Origin: Ilyomonas sp964249755
GTDB taxonomy: Bacteria; Bacteroidota; Bacteroidia; Chitinophagales; Chitinophagaceae
Length of the DNA: 64,000 bases
Assembly: GCA_964249755.1 (NCBI GenBank)
Contig: CAXUDB010000001.1
Span: 1,992,133 to 2,056,132, forward strand
Direction of reading: 5' to 3'
Part shown: piece by piece, positions 15,267-25,146 of the stretch
Layout: every line of letters begins with the position of its first letter
Numbering within the stretch: the stretch's first letter is position 1
Program-made: the position numbers and the translations under genes
The notes under the pieces: model-generated
The model's input: only the letters and a program-made list of their open reading frames with translations
Database searches by the model: none
Told to the model about the DNA's origin: nothing

Positions 15267-17876
15267 TCACGCGTGTTCCCCAACCTCATTCCGAAACACC
15301 ACCGTTCCATCAAACACATCCACCAACACCGGCTGGCTCTTATCAATACTACCCGCCAGTATCTTCTTACTCAGCACATTAATAATCTCCTTCTGAATCA
15401 ACCGCTTCAACGGTCTTGCACCAAGTGTTATATCATATCCGTTCTCAGCCAGGTAATCAATCGCGTAATCACTAAACTGAAGCTCAACACCGTTGTTGCT
15501 CAATAAGCGCTTCAGGTGATTCAATTGGATGCGTATGATACCCTTAATCTCCTTCCTCTGCAACGGATGGAACATAATCACCTCATCAATCCGATTGAAG
15601 AATTCCGGGCGAATTGTCTGCCGCAACAAATCCAATACTTTATCCTTCGCTGTCTCTGCCACCACATCAAGATCGTGTCCATTGGCATCTTCAAACGTCT
15701 CCTGTATCAGGTGACTACCAATATTGCTCGTCATAATGATGATCGTATTCTTAAAGTTTACCGTGCGGCCTTTATTATCCGTCAATCGTCCATCGTCCAG
15801 CACCTGCAGCAACACATTAAACGTATCCGGGTGTGCCTTCTCAATCTCATCCAGCAGCACCACGCTATAGGGCTTCCTGCGCACCGCCTCCGTCAACTGA
15901 CCACCTTCATCATAACCCACATATCCTGGAGGCGCTCCTACCAACCGAGACACCGAATGTTTCTCCTGGTACTCGCTCATGTCAATGCGCGTCATCATGT
16001 TTTCATCGTCAAACAGGTATTCCGCCAGCGCTTTTGCTAGCTCCGTTTTACCCACACCTGTCGTACCCAAAAAGATAAACGAACCAATCGGTTTCTTCGG
16101 GTCGTGCAGCCCGGCGCGGCTTCTGCGGATCGCATCCGCCACCGCTTCTATCGCTTCGTTCTGACCCACCACGCGTTTGTGCAGTTCGTCTTCCAGGTTC
16201 AACAGCTTTTCTCTTTCGCTTTGCAGCATTTTGCTTACCGGGATCCCAGTAGCTTTTGCAACACTTTCAGCAATGTCTTCCGCATCTACTTCTTCTTTTA
16301 ATAATCTTCTTTCACTCAGCGTATCCAGCTCGGTCGAGTTCTTCGCTATAATCGCTTCCTGTTCTTTTATTTTACCGTAGCGTATCTCCGCCACTTTACC
16401 AAAGTCGCCATCGCGTTCCGCACGTTCGGCTTCGCCTTTCAGACTTTCAATCATTGCCTTGGCAGATTGAATCCGTTCCACCACTTCCTTCTCTTCTTTC
16501 CACTTCGCTTTCAGCGTGTCTCGCTGCACCGTCAGCAACGATATCTCCTGCGCCAAATCCTTCAGCTTCTCCTCGTCATTCTCGCGCTTGATAGCTTCCC
16601 GCTCAATCTCCAACTGGCGAATCGCGCGTTCAAGCTTATCAAGCTCTTCCGGCATGCTGTTCATCTCCAGTCTTAATTTCGCCGCACTTTCATCTATCAG
16701 GTCAATCGCCTTATCGGGCAAAAAACGGTCGGTGATATAACGGTTCGATAGTTCCACCGCCGCTATAATCGCTTCGTCCTTTATCCGCACATGGTGGTGC
16801 GTTTCATATTTGTCTTTAATACCGCGCAGAATGCTTACTGCATCTTCTACGCTCGGCTCGCCTATCGCCACGCGTTGAAAGCGTCTTTCCAGCGCCTTAT
16901 CCTTTTCAAAATACTTCTGGTATTCGTTCAGCGTCGTCGCACCTATCGCTCTCAGCTCGCCACGCGCCAACGCAGGTTTCAATATGTTCGCGGCATCCAT
17001 CGCACCTTCACCGCCACCGGCTCCCACCAGCGTATGGATTTCGTCAATAAACAGGATGATTTCTCCTTCGCTTTCCGCTACTTCTTTCACCACGCCTTTC
17101 AGTCGTTCTTCAAACTCACCTTTGTATTTCGCACCGGCTATCAGTTGTCCCATATCCAGCGCAAATATGATCTTGCTTTTCAGGTTGTCCGGCACATCAC
17201 CGTTAATGATGCGGATCGCCAATCCTTCCGCAATCGCAGTTTTACCCACACCCGGTTCACCCACCAGTATCGGGTTATTTTTGCTCCGGCGGCTTAATAT
17301 GTGCAGCGTACGCCGAATCTCCTCATCTCTGCCAATCACCGGGTCCAGCTTGCCATTACGCGCCGCATCGTTCAGGTTGCGCGCATACTTCTGCAAGGAG
17401 TGAAAGGACTGTTGCGAGGTCTGCGAGTTCACCGTACTGCCCTTTCTAAATTCTTTTATCGCAGCCGCCAGGTTCTTCTCTGTCAGGCCTGCATCTTTCA
17501 GCATCTTCGCCGTATCATCGTTGCCATGCAATAAGGAGAGCAACAGGTGCTCCACGCTCACAAACTCATCCCCAAACTGTTTCAAGGTGCCGTTCGCATA
17601 CAACATCGCATTGTTCAGGTCACGGCTGATGCTCTGTGCCGGTTGTCCGCCCTGTACTTTAGGAAGGCGGGCAATGCTCTCATCCACCTTCGTTTCTACG
17701 TAGGGGATGTTAATGTTATTCTTCTTCAACAAGTACTCTACAGGACTGTCCTCATCGTCCAGCAAAGCCTTCAATAAGTGGTTGGTTTCTATATTCACAC
17801 TACCATTATTAAAAGCCACCTGCTGTGCCGCTTGTACACTTTCCTGTGCCTTGATGGTATAGTTATTCAAATTCAT
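15267..17876 (-). CDS. clpB: ClpB protein disaggregase, 869 aa
   Basis: ClpB works with DnaK to dissolve protein aggregates. The Clp N-terminal repeat domain covers residues 1-145 (NNYTIKAQESVQAAQQVA, NHLLKALL). The first AAA+ module has Walker A GEPGVGKT near 200 and Walker B IILFIDEIH. The long coiled-coil M-domain is at about 400-530 (EELDKLERAIRQLEIERE). The second AAA+ module has Walker A GTTGVGKT and the sequence VVLLDEIEKAH, followed by the ClpB D2-small domain. Length matches full ClpB. The ATG at 17876 fits the family start; an in-frame ATG 24 bases further up adds eight residues. The gene stands alone. Confidence 0.97.
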   Translation of the reverse strand: MNLNNYTIKAQESVQAAQQVAFNNGSVNIETNHLLKALLDDEDSPVEYLLKKNNINIPYVETKVDESIARLPKVQGGQPAQSISRDLNNAMLYANGTLKQFGDEFVSVEHLLLSLLHGNDDTAKMLKDAGLTEKNLAAAIKEFRKGSTVNSQTSQQSFHSLQKYARNLNDAARNGKLDPVIGRDEEIRRTLHILSRRSKNNPILVGEPGVGKTAIAEGLAIRIINGDVPDNLKSKIIFALDMGQLIAGAKYKGEFEERLKGVVKEVAESEGEIILFIDEIHTLVGAGGGEGAMDAANILKPALARGELRAIGATTLNEYQKYFEKDKALERRFQRVAIGEPSVEDAVSILRGIKDKYETHHHVRIKDEAIIAAVELSNRYITDRFLPDKAIDLIDESAAKLRLEMNSMPEELDKLERAIRQLEIEREAIKRENDEEKLKDLAQEISLLTVQRDTLKAKWKEEKEVVERIQSAKAMIESLKGEAERAERDGDFGKVAEIRYGKIKEQEAIIAKNSTELDTLSERRLLKEEVDAEDIAESVAKATGIPVSKMLQSEREKLLNLEDELHKRVVGQNEAIEAVADAIRRSRAGLHDPKKPIGSFIFLGTTGVGKTELAKALAEYLFDDENMMTRIDMSEYQEKHSVSRLVGAPPGYVGYDEGGQLTEAVRRKPYSVVLLDEIEKAHPDTFNVLLQVLDDGRLTDNKGRTVNFKNTIIIMTSNIGSHLIQETFEDANGHDLDVVAETAKDKVLDLLRQTIRPEFFNRIDEVIMFHPLQRKEIKGIIRIQLNHLKRLLSNNGVELQFSDYAIDYLAENGYDITLGARPLKRLIQKEIINVLSKKILAGSIDKSQPVLVDVFDGTVVFRNEVGEHA

Positions 17877-18711
17877 ATTCAGTATTAGTGCAAACTCCAA
17901 ACCAGAGGAAAGAATGCGAAATTCTGTCGGGTTTTGGTAAATGAGAGTGACGGGAGGGCAGGATTTATGAGGGATGGGTGAAAAAAAGGCAGAAGGAATC
18001 AGATGGCTGAAATAATTAAATGAGGGTTAATACTCATCTTAAATGTTTATACTACTTGACTACCAGTAATCACAACTCTTAATAATTGTAAGCTAGTTGA
18101 ATAAATAATTTTGAAACATTAATAAAATTAATCAGATTGTTCTTAATACTTCATTTTTTCCCTTCTGGATTAAGTAAGATAAAGGTTCAGATATTATTTC
18201 ACATATATGAGCACTGATCCTACTTATAAACCTGCTTTTTACTAAGCATAATCGCTTCACGTTCATAATGACAGCAACTTTTTATTCTTTATTTTCTAAA
18301 GTTGTTTTACCCATAATTGGCAGACAATCTGTATAATTATTTTAACACAGAGACCATCCTCTGGGATAAAAGTATCATCTTCTCCTGCTTGACTATTTTA
18401 TAAGCGATAGTTTCTGGAATATCATTTTCAAATAAACGGACATGAATAATTATATTCTCGCTTATTGAATTCAATTTAATAAGAACTTCAATTAGTTCAT
18501 TTAGATATGTTATTTCAAATCCAATGCCACCAAATATTTAAGCTAATTTAGAATAATTCCATTGATGTAGATTATTATATGAAAACACATTATTTAAATC
18601 AGATTGACTTTACCAAATTGTAATAGAGTACAACAGGTGATCTCAAAAGTGCGATTAGCTTAAATAAGAAAAATTTATTTAGTACTAAATCTTTTGTTTC
18701 TGCGAAACCGC
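17877..18711. other. AT-rich spacer, one possible gene remnant
   Basis: These 835 bases hold no intact gene. On the minus strand, 18337-18537 is open for 66 codons and reads protein-like (SENIIIHVRLFENDIPETIA) but has no start near its beginning and is preceded by a stop, so it may be the end of a lost gene. The rest is AT-rich with many stops. Confidence 0.5.
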
Positions 18712-20016
18712 TTATTCTCGAACAAAACCTTCTGGTTCATCATTCCAAGCACCGTGATCAGCATTTTTAAACTCTGATACTTTTTCATATAGTACCGATT
18801 GTGCCTTTTTTTCGGTCGAAATTTCGGCAGGTAATATTGTATCTGCGAGAAAAGTTCTGTCAAAAACTATAGATTGAAGTTCTTGTTGATATGGACAGGG
18901 ACCAATCTCTAACATCGAACAAAAGGAACAAATACCGCGAGGACGGCTGAGATGTTTTGTTGTCTCATTAAAATTAAGTCTACCAGATTTGGCCTCATCT
19001 AACAATTGGTCTAATACTTTGGTACGTAATCTTAAAAATCTTTCAGGGTCGCCGCTAATGTGAGGCGAAAAAATAACTCTAGCATCTAAAGTAGTTCCGT
19101 TTTCCAAGGTGCCATAAGAAACCCTTATATGCCTATCTAATAAATCTTCAACATTTTCACCTAACTCAGGCTCGCCTTGAATAAAAGAACCCTTCATTTC
19201 TTGAATAAAAGGATTAGCAGTACTCTGACTAAACACAATAATAACCTTAGGTAGTGACTGAAATAGCTGCCTGAAAAAGTATTTCCTTTCGCGAAAACAT
19301 TCATTCACTATACCGTCTCTTTCGTCTCGGGTCATTGGAGGCAATTCGGGATCAGTAGGGTCAGGTTGAGTCCTCCATCGTGCAGATGGACAAGCGACCA
19401 TATTCATGTAAGAAAAGTCTTCCTCAAGGTTTAGCTCTGACGTGTCCCATCCCATGTTCTGGCCTAATTCGTGTAACAACCCTAAATAACCTGTATACAT
19501 TGTCTGTTCATCTACTTTCGCGTCAATTTCTTTTATTCCATCTTGATTGAGAGGAACATTCAATAAAAAATTACTTAAGGGAGGAGTGTCATGGTCGCCT
19601 CCTCCATATTCCAAATATTTGCTTTCCGGAACAATTAATTTATAGGTCGAGCGATATCGAAAATAATGGGCATACTGTTTATAATCATCGAAAAGAGGGT
19701 TCAATGAACCTCGTTTGTTTCTGAACCACCCCGGAAGATTAGGATTAATTCCTATCGCCATAATTGGGGACTTTCTACATCCACTTAACGTCTCAGGTAT
19801 TAACGCCGCTCTGCCTACATACTTTACTTTTAATGGTACTTCTCTATCAGTAGGGATACTATCTATGATATAGTCAAAGCTGTGATAGGTCCCCCATTGC
19901 CGGAAATAAGAACATGGATGTTTAAGTGGTCCTGGCTCTTGTAGAGTGCGCATAGCATTACAAGGCATAACCTCATATATTAATTCTACCTCAGTAGGCA
20001 GTTTAGAATCACTCAT
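18712..20016 (-). CDS. Uracil-DNA-glycosylase-like cysteine-rich protein, about 434 aa
   Basis: The start is placed at the second ATG (MSDSKLPTEVEL), although ATG at 20037 is also possible. Four features match the UDG superfamily in order. AIGINPNLPGWF (residues 95-105 of the longer form) resembles the TDG/MUG first motif GINPG. YMNMVACPSARWR (210-222) resembles the N-x-x-K-C-R-P segment of Fe-S UDGs. VIIVFSQSTANPFI (265-278) resembles the core strand and helix. VIFSPHISGDP (321-331) resembles the HPS motif. Cysteines C370, C373 and C381, with C216, could bind an Fe-S cluster or zinc. Catalysis is unproven, and the protein is longer than ordinary UDGs. It is the last gene of the seven-gene cluster and overlaps the start region of the phosphorylase-like gene by at most a few bases. 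Confidence 0.6.
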   Translation of the reverse strand: MSDSKLPTEVELIYEVMPCNAMRTLQEPGPLKHPCSYFRQWGTYHSFDYIIDSIPTDREVPLKVKYVGRAALIPETLSGCRKSPIMAIGINPNLPGWFRNKRGSLNPLFDDYKQYAHYFRYRSTYKLIVPESKYLEYGGGDHDTPPLSNFLLNVPLNQDGIKEIDAKVDEQTMYTGYLGLLHELGQNMGWDTSELNLEEDFSYMNMVACPSARWRTQPDPTDPELPPMTRDERDGIVNECFRERKYFFRQLFQSLPKVIIVFSQSTANPFIQEMKGSFIQGEPELGENVEDLLDRHIRVSYGTLENGTTLDARVIFSPHISGDPERFLRLRTKVLDQLLDEAKSGRLNFNETTKHLSRPRGICSFCSMLEIGPCPYQQELQSIVFDRTFLADTILPAEISTEKKAQSVLYEKVSEFKNADHGAWNDEPEGFVRE

Positions 20017-20026
20017 TTTTATTATT

Positions 20027-21247
20027 TTATTCTTCACTCAATCCCGCAATAATTCCCCAAGTTGCAACAGCACTCATTACACTGGTCCAATAACCAAAAC
20101 TTTCATAATACCAAACTGCCCAATGGGCTTGCATATTTAGTGACCCTCTTGCGCTTGATAAATCTCCATTAATCTGTGGATCAGACAAATTTCTAACTAC
20201 TGCCCAAAATGGGGGATTTTCAATATCTTCTGTACATGCTAAGCCTAATACAGCATCACCCATTTCAACGCCACAACCTTCTGCAAATAATTCATCTGCA
20301 TTCGTGGAATTCCCAAATTCAAAGAAGTCAGTAGTAAGTATTGGGTGTAGAGGATCAATCCTTTTTGCTTCTTCGGTTGCGGCTTCATGAATAATATTAG
20401 GAATAAAAGGCGTATTCAAAGTCCAATTACCACCTTGATGTCTTTTAGTCGGAGGACCAAATACAGGGTCCAATAAATTATCTGATAATCCTGCCATTAA
20501 CTCTTCTGCTTTGTCAAAAAAAGTAGTTGGAATATTCCATTCGCTAGAAAAAGTTGTATTATTAAAAGGTGCATCTTTAAACTCTTGCCTGCAATGAAAG
20601 CGAGCTGCCCTAGTAACTAGAACATCGCCTAAGTCATGCTCTAACTTTATTCCACCACAGGTTCCGACCGTTAAAATGTGAGAACATTCTGTTTCCTCTA
20701 TTATTTGCTTGAACATCGCCCTCACTGGCAATGACGTATTTCCGTTACCATCGAAATCGCGAATACCATCCTGATTAAGATGAAATTCTGATTTAAAGCA
20801 AAGAACCCTTTTGCCATTAATTTCTGTTTGAAAATAACTACCGATTCTTTTTGAACTACTGGCGGGAGACCCCGAACGAGTTAAACTCGCATATCTGTGT
20901 TCGAAAAATCTATCATAACGATACCACTTATTTCTATTATTTCCGGGTGTAAAAATATCTGCTAATGCTTCTTGCTCCGCAATTGTCCATGTTACAACCA
21001 CAATATCTACATTGGGCAGTTTAGCAGAAGGCTTGGGTTTTGGATTAATTTCCTGCGGAACCGGAGTAAATCCATCAGGAAAGGTGATTAACGGCTCTAT
21101 AATTTTACCAATTCTTGTAAGATCTTCTTTTTCTAACAATTGGAAATCCACAAACTTAACATCATCTAAAGAATTACGGCCAAAGTTCAGCAATTCTATA
21201 GCTAATTCTTTCCTGAAGGCAAGTTCTTGTTCGGTTAATTCAGGCAT
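20027..21247 (-). CDS. Nucleoside phosphorylase/MTAN-like protein, 406 aa
   Basis: The core (residues 80-400) follows the PNP/UDP phosphorylase fold. DIVVVTWTIAEQEALADIF starts the domain, LTVGTCGGI (192-200) is the phosphate/glycine loop, GDVLVTRAARF (207-217) follows, GVEMGDAVLGLAC (326-338) carries the ribose-binding Met-Glu, and VVRNLSDPQIN (350-360) carries the base-contacting Asp region. The N-terminal 75 residues are a helical extension not found in metabolic enzymes, and inserts enlarge the domain (family usual 230-280 residues). Phosphorylase-like nucleosidases of this kind are known as effector or signal domains in bacterial conflict systems. It overlaps the upstream gene by 8 bases, and its stop is near the start of the UDG-like gene. 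Confidence 0.75.
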   Translation of the reverse strand: MPELTEQELAFRKELAIELLNFGRNSLDDVKFVDFQLLEKEDLTRIGKIIEPLITFPDGFTPVPQEINPKPKPSAKLPNVDIVVVTWTIAEQEALADIFTPGNNRNKWYRYDRFFEHRYASLTRSGSPASSSKRIGSYFQTEINGKRVLCFKSEFHLNQDGIRDFDGNGNTSLPVRAMFKQIIEETECSHILTVGTCGGIKLEHDLGDVLVTRAARFHCRQEFKDAPFNNTTFSSEWNIPTTFFDKAEELMAGLSDNLLDPVFGPPTKRHQGGNWTLNTPFIPNIIHEAATEEAKRIDPLHPILTTDFFEFGNSTNADELFAEGCGVEMGDAVLGLACTEDIENPPFWAVVRNLSDPQINGDLSSARGSLNMQAHWAVWYYESFGYWTSVMSAVATWGIIAGLSEE

Positions 21248-22844
21248 AAAATGTAATTTTTAAATTTTTGAAAATAAAATGATTAGGGACGATTGGCATG
21301 TATTCGTCTGGATTCTGTTCGTCTTCTTGTCGCCAACGCTTGCCAGCAACCCTCAAGAATACTGTTTCATTCATCGAGTCATTTCTAGTTACTCCAACAC
21401 ATACCCAGTCACGTGCATCAGTAGTATTTCTATAATATGCTGAAAAGTAAGCTCCTCTTCTTTCAAGACGCAAACGTCCAGAATGTGCATCCCAGCCATT
21501 CCCAACCGGCCTTCCATACTGATTGTTATCGTATTCACTTCCCAAGTTCCAATTAATTCGATATCCGTCATTTTCATCATGTTCGACACCGACAAACGGA
21601 GGAGCACCGTGTGGATCATAAAAAGAATCTTTATCTCGAAAAGATTTTGGAGCTGTCTTTTGGTGAGTACCTGGGTCAACATTTACTACAGCCATTTCCA
21701 AAGTAGTGGCTTGTGAAATTATTGTAGCTGAATAATCCACTTCCGCTATAAAATCCCCAACTAATCCCTCTAAAACACCAATTCCACCTCCTGAATAGTA
21801 AGGCCAATCCTTTGCGACATAAGTAAGTTTACTTTCTATATCAAAAAGACGCCGGGCTGATGGATCTTCTGGAACGGACAAATCCCCACCATAAGGTTCG
21901 ATTTTTAAATGTATTCCATTCTCTTGAAAAATTCTTGCATAATTGTTAGCTTTAGCATAACCTAAAGCAAACATTTTAGTGTTTAAGTTGTCCCCATTGA
22001 AACTTTCATTTATAAAAGGGATAGACTTCCTTACCATATTTTCTATTGGAATTATTGAATCCAGACATACTCCCCATAACCATTTCCACTGACGAAACTT
22101 AACAAGTTCTTCTTCAGGAAAATCCTGAGGATCAATACTTGTTGCAATTGCTCCTATCCGGAGCTGATTTGTGCTTATGTATTGTTCTAATTCAACACCT
22201 AATATTGTTAGTCCCGTATTACGATTATAAATAAACTCACTGCCTACAATTAATCCGTCAGCTTCATATTCTTTTAATAGAGCTAATTGCTCTGGAACAC
22301 CAATTCCCTCATCAGAAATAATAAGTGTCAAGAGGGATTCTTTTATCTTATCAATAAAATAAGAATCATTTGTACAAATGATCACCCTTTTTTCCATTTC
22401 GTAAAGATGAAGAGTATCTAAAAAATCTTTTATGAAGTGATTTTTCCTGGTATCGTCAGTAAAAGAATTGCTTGTAAAATGTATTAGCAGCACTAAATCT
22501 TTTGGTAAAAACCGCAATATTTGAGAGAATGTCTCCACTAATAATCGCCTTCCTAAAACGTCTTTCTTATAGTAAGAAAAATTTTCTGATTTTGAAGGTA
22601 GAAACATCTCGCTGAAGTCTAGATCATATAATTCGTTTAAAGACTTTTCGCTTATTTTACCTTCTTCGCCAGTTGAATCATAAAGTTCATTTGACGAACA
22701 TAATACTGCATGGTTGTCTTTTGTAAATTGAAGACTGAGCATTAATGCAGAAGCTCCAGCGGTATAAGCACTAATCATGCTTATACGGGAATTTTGAGGT
22801 GCATTAAGATTATTTCCCCACCGAGCAATTATTCTCATAAGCAA
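21240..22844 (-). CDS. Catalytically degenerate GDPD-like protein with C-terminal lectin-like domain, 534 aa
   Basis: Residues 5-75 line up with glycerophosphodiester phosphodiesterase TIM barrels: IARWGNNLNAPQNS matches I-A-H-R-G-N-N-L-A-P-E-N-T; ALMLSLQFTKDNHAVLCSS matches the E-D-Q-T-K-D-G-V-V-H-D stretch; STG and GKISEKSLNELYDLD match the following loop. The catalytic His, Arg, Glu, Asp and second His of the family are replaced (RW, SL, CS), so the barrel is probably not a phosphodiesterase. Residues about 360-534 are beta-rich with many W, Y and G (VGVEHDENDGYRINWNLG, LRLERRGAYFSAYYRN), like a concanavalin-type sugar- or ligand-binding domain. It sits between the unknown gene and the phosphorylase-like gene in the cluster. 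Confidence 0.7.
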   Translation of the reverse strand: MLMRIIARWGNNLNAPQNSRISMISAYTAGASALMLSLQFTKDNHAVLCSSNELYDSTGEEGKISEKSLNELYDLDFSEMFLPSKSENFSYYKKDVLGRRLLVETFSQILRFLPKDLVLLIHFTSNSFTDDTRKNHFIKDFLDTLHLYEMEKRVIICTNDSYFIDKIKESLLTLIISDEGIGVPEQLALLKEYEADGLIVGSEFIYNRNTGLTILGVELEQYISTNQLRIGAIATSIDPQDFPEEELVKFRQWKWLWGVCLDSIIPIENMVRKSIPFINESFNGDNLNTKMFALGYAKANNYARIFQENGIHLKIEPYGGDLSVPEDPSARRLFDIESKLTYVAKDWPYYSGGGIGVLEGLVGDFIAEVDYSATIISQATTLEMAVVNVDPGTHQKTAPKSFRDKDSFYDPHGAPPFVGVEHDENDGYRINWNLGSEYDNNQYGRPVGNGWDAHSGRLRLERRGAYFSAYYRNTTDARDWVCVGVTRNDSMNETVFLRVAGKRWRQEDEQNPDEYMPIVPNHFIFKNLKITFYA

Positions 22845-22871
22845 TTTATTGAAAAGTGTTGTTATTCTCGT

Positions 22872-23639
22872 TTATATATAAAACTTAATTTCACGGGGAA
22901 ACTTAAATTGAATGAACTTTTCCGCCTTAATATCTAAAGTTTCGCTACCCTTTCTGAAATAGAAGGGTTCTGAGTAAAGATCATTAAGAACTTTTACACC
23001 TTCTTTTTTAAATCCAATATCTTCTAAATTATAGCCAGTAGCTTGATTTGAGATATACAACCAGATAGTAGCAAATGAACGAGTAGATTGGACAATCATT
23101 TCAGCTATTCCATAATTCATTAATTTATTCTTTACATCCTTCGAAAACTCCAATAGCGAATCGAAAACATCGACAGTATCTGATGTAACTGTAAATAGTC
23201 GGCATTGCCCTTTCTGCCAATCAAGCGCTTGACCTAAAGTGAACCAAGCCCATCGTTCTAAGGTAGCATGCTTTAAAGGAGCATTTGTTGTCCCAGGCCA
23301 ATGTCCTACCGATCTGACCATATCAAATGCACCGTTATGTGAAAACGTATAAATCCTACCGAGAATATTTATTTGTCGGGCTTCATCGTAAAGCGTCCTG
23401 GTAGGATAGACAATCAATGCAACCTCATCTGGATACTTCTCAGAGTCACTGAGATTTAGCACAGCAGGTAAATATCCATTTAAACCAAAGGGAGCTAAAA
23501 TAGCAGGAGTGCCTGGCATGAATGTTTCGCCAAGGTCTTTATAAAAATGTTCTTGTATTACATCAGTTTGCTTATAGCCCCAAAAAATTCTTATAGCATC
23601 AGGATCTGCGAAAAGATTTAAAGTGTTATTTTCTTTCAT
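22872..23639 (-). CDS. Unrecognised cluster protein, 255 aa
   Basis: The family was not recognised. The chain begins MKENNTLNLFADPDAIRIFWGYK and has alternating beta and helix character. There is a hydrophobic PGTPAILAPFGLNGYLPAVL stretch at about 42-62 and EVALIVYPTRTLYDEARQ at about 72-89, followed by a His-rich SHNGAFDMVRSVGHWPG segment. No signal peptide, membrane span or metal motif stands out. It starts 3 bases downstream of the GMC oxidoreductase stop and is followed 27 bp later by the GDPD-like gene, so it is part of the same transcript. Confidence 0.7.
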   Translation of the reverse strand: MKENNTLNLFADPDAIRIFWGYKQTDVIQEHFYKDLGETFMPGTPAILAPFGLNGYLPAVLNLSDSEKYPDEVALIVYPTRTLYDEARQINILGRIYTFSHNGAFDMVRSVGHWPGTTNAPLKHATLERWAWFTLGQALDWQKGQCRLFTVTSDTVDVFDSLLEFSKDVKNKLMNYGIAEMIVQSTRSFATIWLYISNQATGYNLEDIGFKKEGVKVLNDLYSEPFYFRKGSETLDIKAEKFIQFKFPREIKFYI

Positions 23640-23642
23640 AAC

Positions 23643-25055
23643 TTAAAAGATATTTTCCGTTTGTCGTCTAGAGAGTGCTGCGATTGTTAAATGGGGATTG
23701 GTCGCTCCTAAAGCAGGAAACGTAGATGCGTCTACCACATATACATTTTCCATCGTATGAACTCGTCCTGTTGTATCAGTAACGGAATTTGTAGGATCAT
23801 CACCCATATCAAGACCACCAGCTTCGTGGTAACTACCTCCCATATTTGCAAATCCATCAGTTACTTTTTCTATAGACAATATTTCAGCTATTCGGCTTAC
23901 TGAATCTTTCATTTTTTGCTGCAAAGCGATTTCGTAATCTGAATAAGTAAAGTGAACAATTGTTCCCCCTAATGATTTGTTTTTGAACTCTAGATAATTT
24001 GATTCCTTTTTTTGTGTTGCAGCAAAAGACCTAATCATAATTTGATACTTGTCACTGCTATCTGGAGCCCATGTGCTTCCAAAATCTGTAGCCATAAGGA
24101 AATTCCCCGGTGCATGAATTTCAATTTGTTCTGTATCTTGTCCGGTTGCTGGAATATATACGGCTGCGTTATCTCGTTTTCTTGGATTATACAATTTCGC
24201 ACCATTCCAATACGATCTATAAAACAGATGCTCTTGAACACCAACACCGATTCTACTATAGGGATCTGGAATTTTTGAAGTTGCCAAAAGTTTACATGAT
24301 TCTATACACCCAGCAGCGACGATAATTTTGCTTCCTTTTAATATGATACTTTCATTGTTCAACAAGGCTTCAACAGAGATTGCCTTATTACCTGATATTA
24401 TTATGCTTTTTACAAAAGCTTTCGTTAACAAATCAAACGCCTCTTTTCTATCTTTATCAACTGTATTCCTAAAAAAAATAGCAAGACCTGATGAAACTCC
24501 TGATGGAATCATTCCACTATGAAGTTTAGAATCATTGTATGCAAATGGAGCTGGCAACACTTTTTTTGGTAATTTATCTCGAATTTGTTCGATTATCGAA
24601 TTTGATAATTCTGATTCACCGATTACATTGTTTACTCTAAACTGTTGTTCAATCCAATCATATTGGGAATCTAGATCTTTTAATGTAATTGGCCATCCAT
24701 TGAAATCATGATTCTGAAATCTTGGTGCCGCACCGTTCCAAAACATTCCTCTACCACCAACACAACTGATATTTGGACCAAAATTCTCGCCATTGGGCAT
24801 TACTTGATTATATTGTAATGATCTACGAAAACTTTGATTTAGGTCAGATTGAAAACGAAGTTCTGTATTTGTAACATGGGTAAAAATGCTAAATGGTCCA
24901 GCCTCGATTATACAAACAGTTTTGCCTCTTTCTATTAAGGTTAAAGCTGCTATTAATCCAGAAGTGCCACCTCCTACCACTATTGCATCATAAGTTTTGG
25001 ACTTAATCACTTCTACTCTTTCAACAGTGTAATCATTATCTAATCTGAAAATCAT
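23643..25055 (-). CDS. GMC-family FAD oxidoreductase, 470 aa
   Basis: The ADP-binding motif is DAIVVGGGTSGLIAA (23-37), with the ribose-binding acid in IIEAGP (49-54). A GMC-type N-terminal body contains NISCVGGRGMFWNGAAPRF. The C-terminal GMC_oxred_C region includes the active-site histidine in GGSYHEAGGLDMG and the FAD-contacting YVVDASTFPALGATNPHLTI. The family includes glucose, choline and cholesterol oxidases; the substrate here is unknown. There is no signal peptide, so it acts in the cytoplasm. It lies between the metalloprotease (91 bp upstream) and the unrecognised protein (3 bp downstream). Confidence 0.88.
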   Translation of the reverse strand: MIFRLDNDYTVERVEVIKSKTYDAIVVGGGTSGLIAALTLIERGKTVCIIEAGPFSIFTHVTNTELRFQSDLNQSFRRSLQYNQVMPNGENFGPNISCVGGRGMFWNGAAPRFQNHDFNGWPITLKDLDSQYDWIEQQFRVNNVIGESELSNSIIEQIRDKLPKKVLPAPFAYNDSKLHSGMIPSGVSSGLAIFFRNTVDKDRKEAFDLLTKAFVKSIIISGNKAISVEALLNNESIILKGSKIIVAAGCIESCKLLATSKIPDPYSRIGVGVQEHLFYRSYWNGAKLYNPRKRDNAAVYIPATGQDTEQIEIHAPGNFLMATDFGSTWAPDSSDKYQIMIRSFAATQKKESNYLEFKNKSLGGTIVHFTYSDYEIALQQKMKDSVSRIAEILSIEKVTDGFANMGGSYHEAGGLDMGDDPTNSVTDTTGRVHTMENVYVVDASTFPALGATNPHLTIAALSRRQTENIF

Positions 25056-25146
25056 ACTATAAGTGCTGTAAACTGTGAGAAATTATCTTAAATTACTCTG
25101 AGAGCGAATCAATTAGGCACAGAGATAAATACCATTCGGTAACTAG

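Noticed and set aside
15516..17534. Several long plus-strand open frames
   Set aside because: They are antisense to clpB and have no family pattern.
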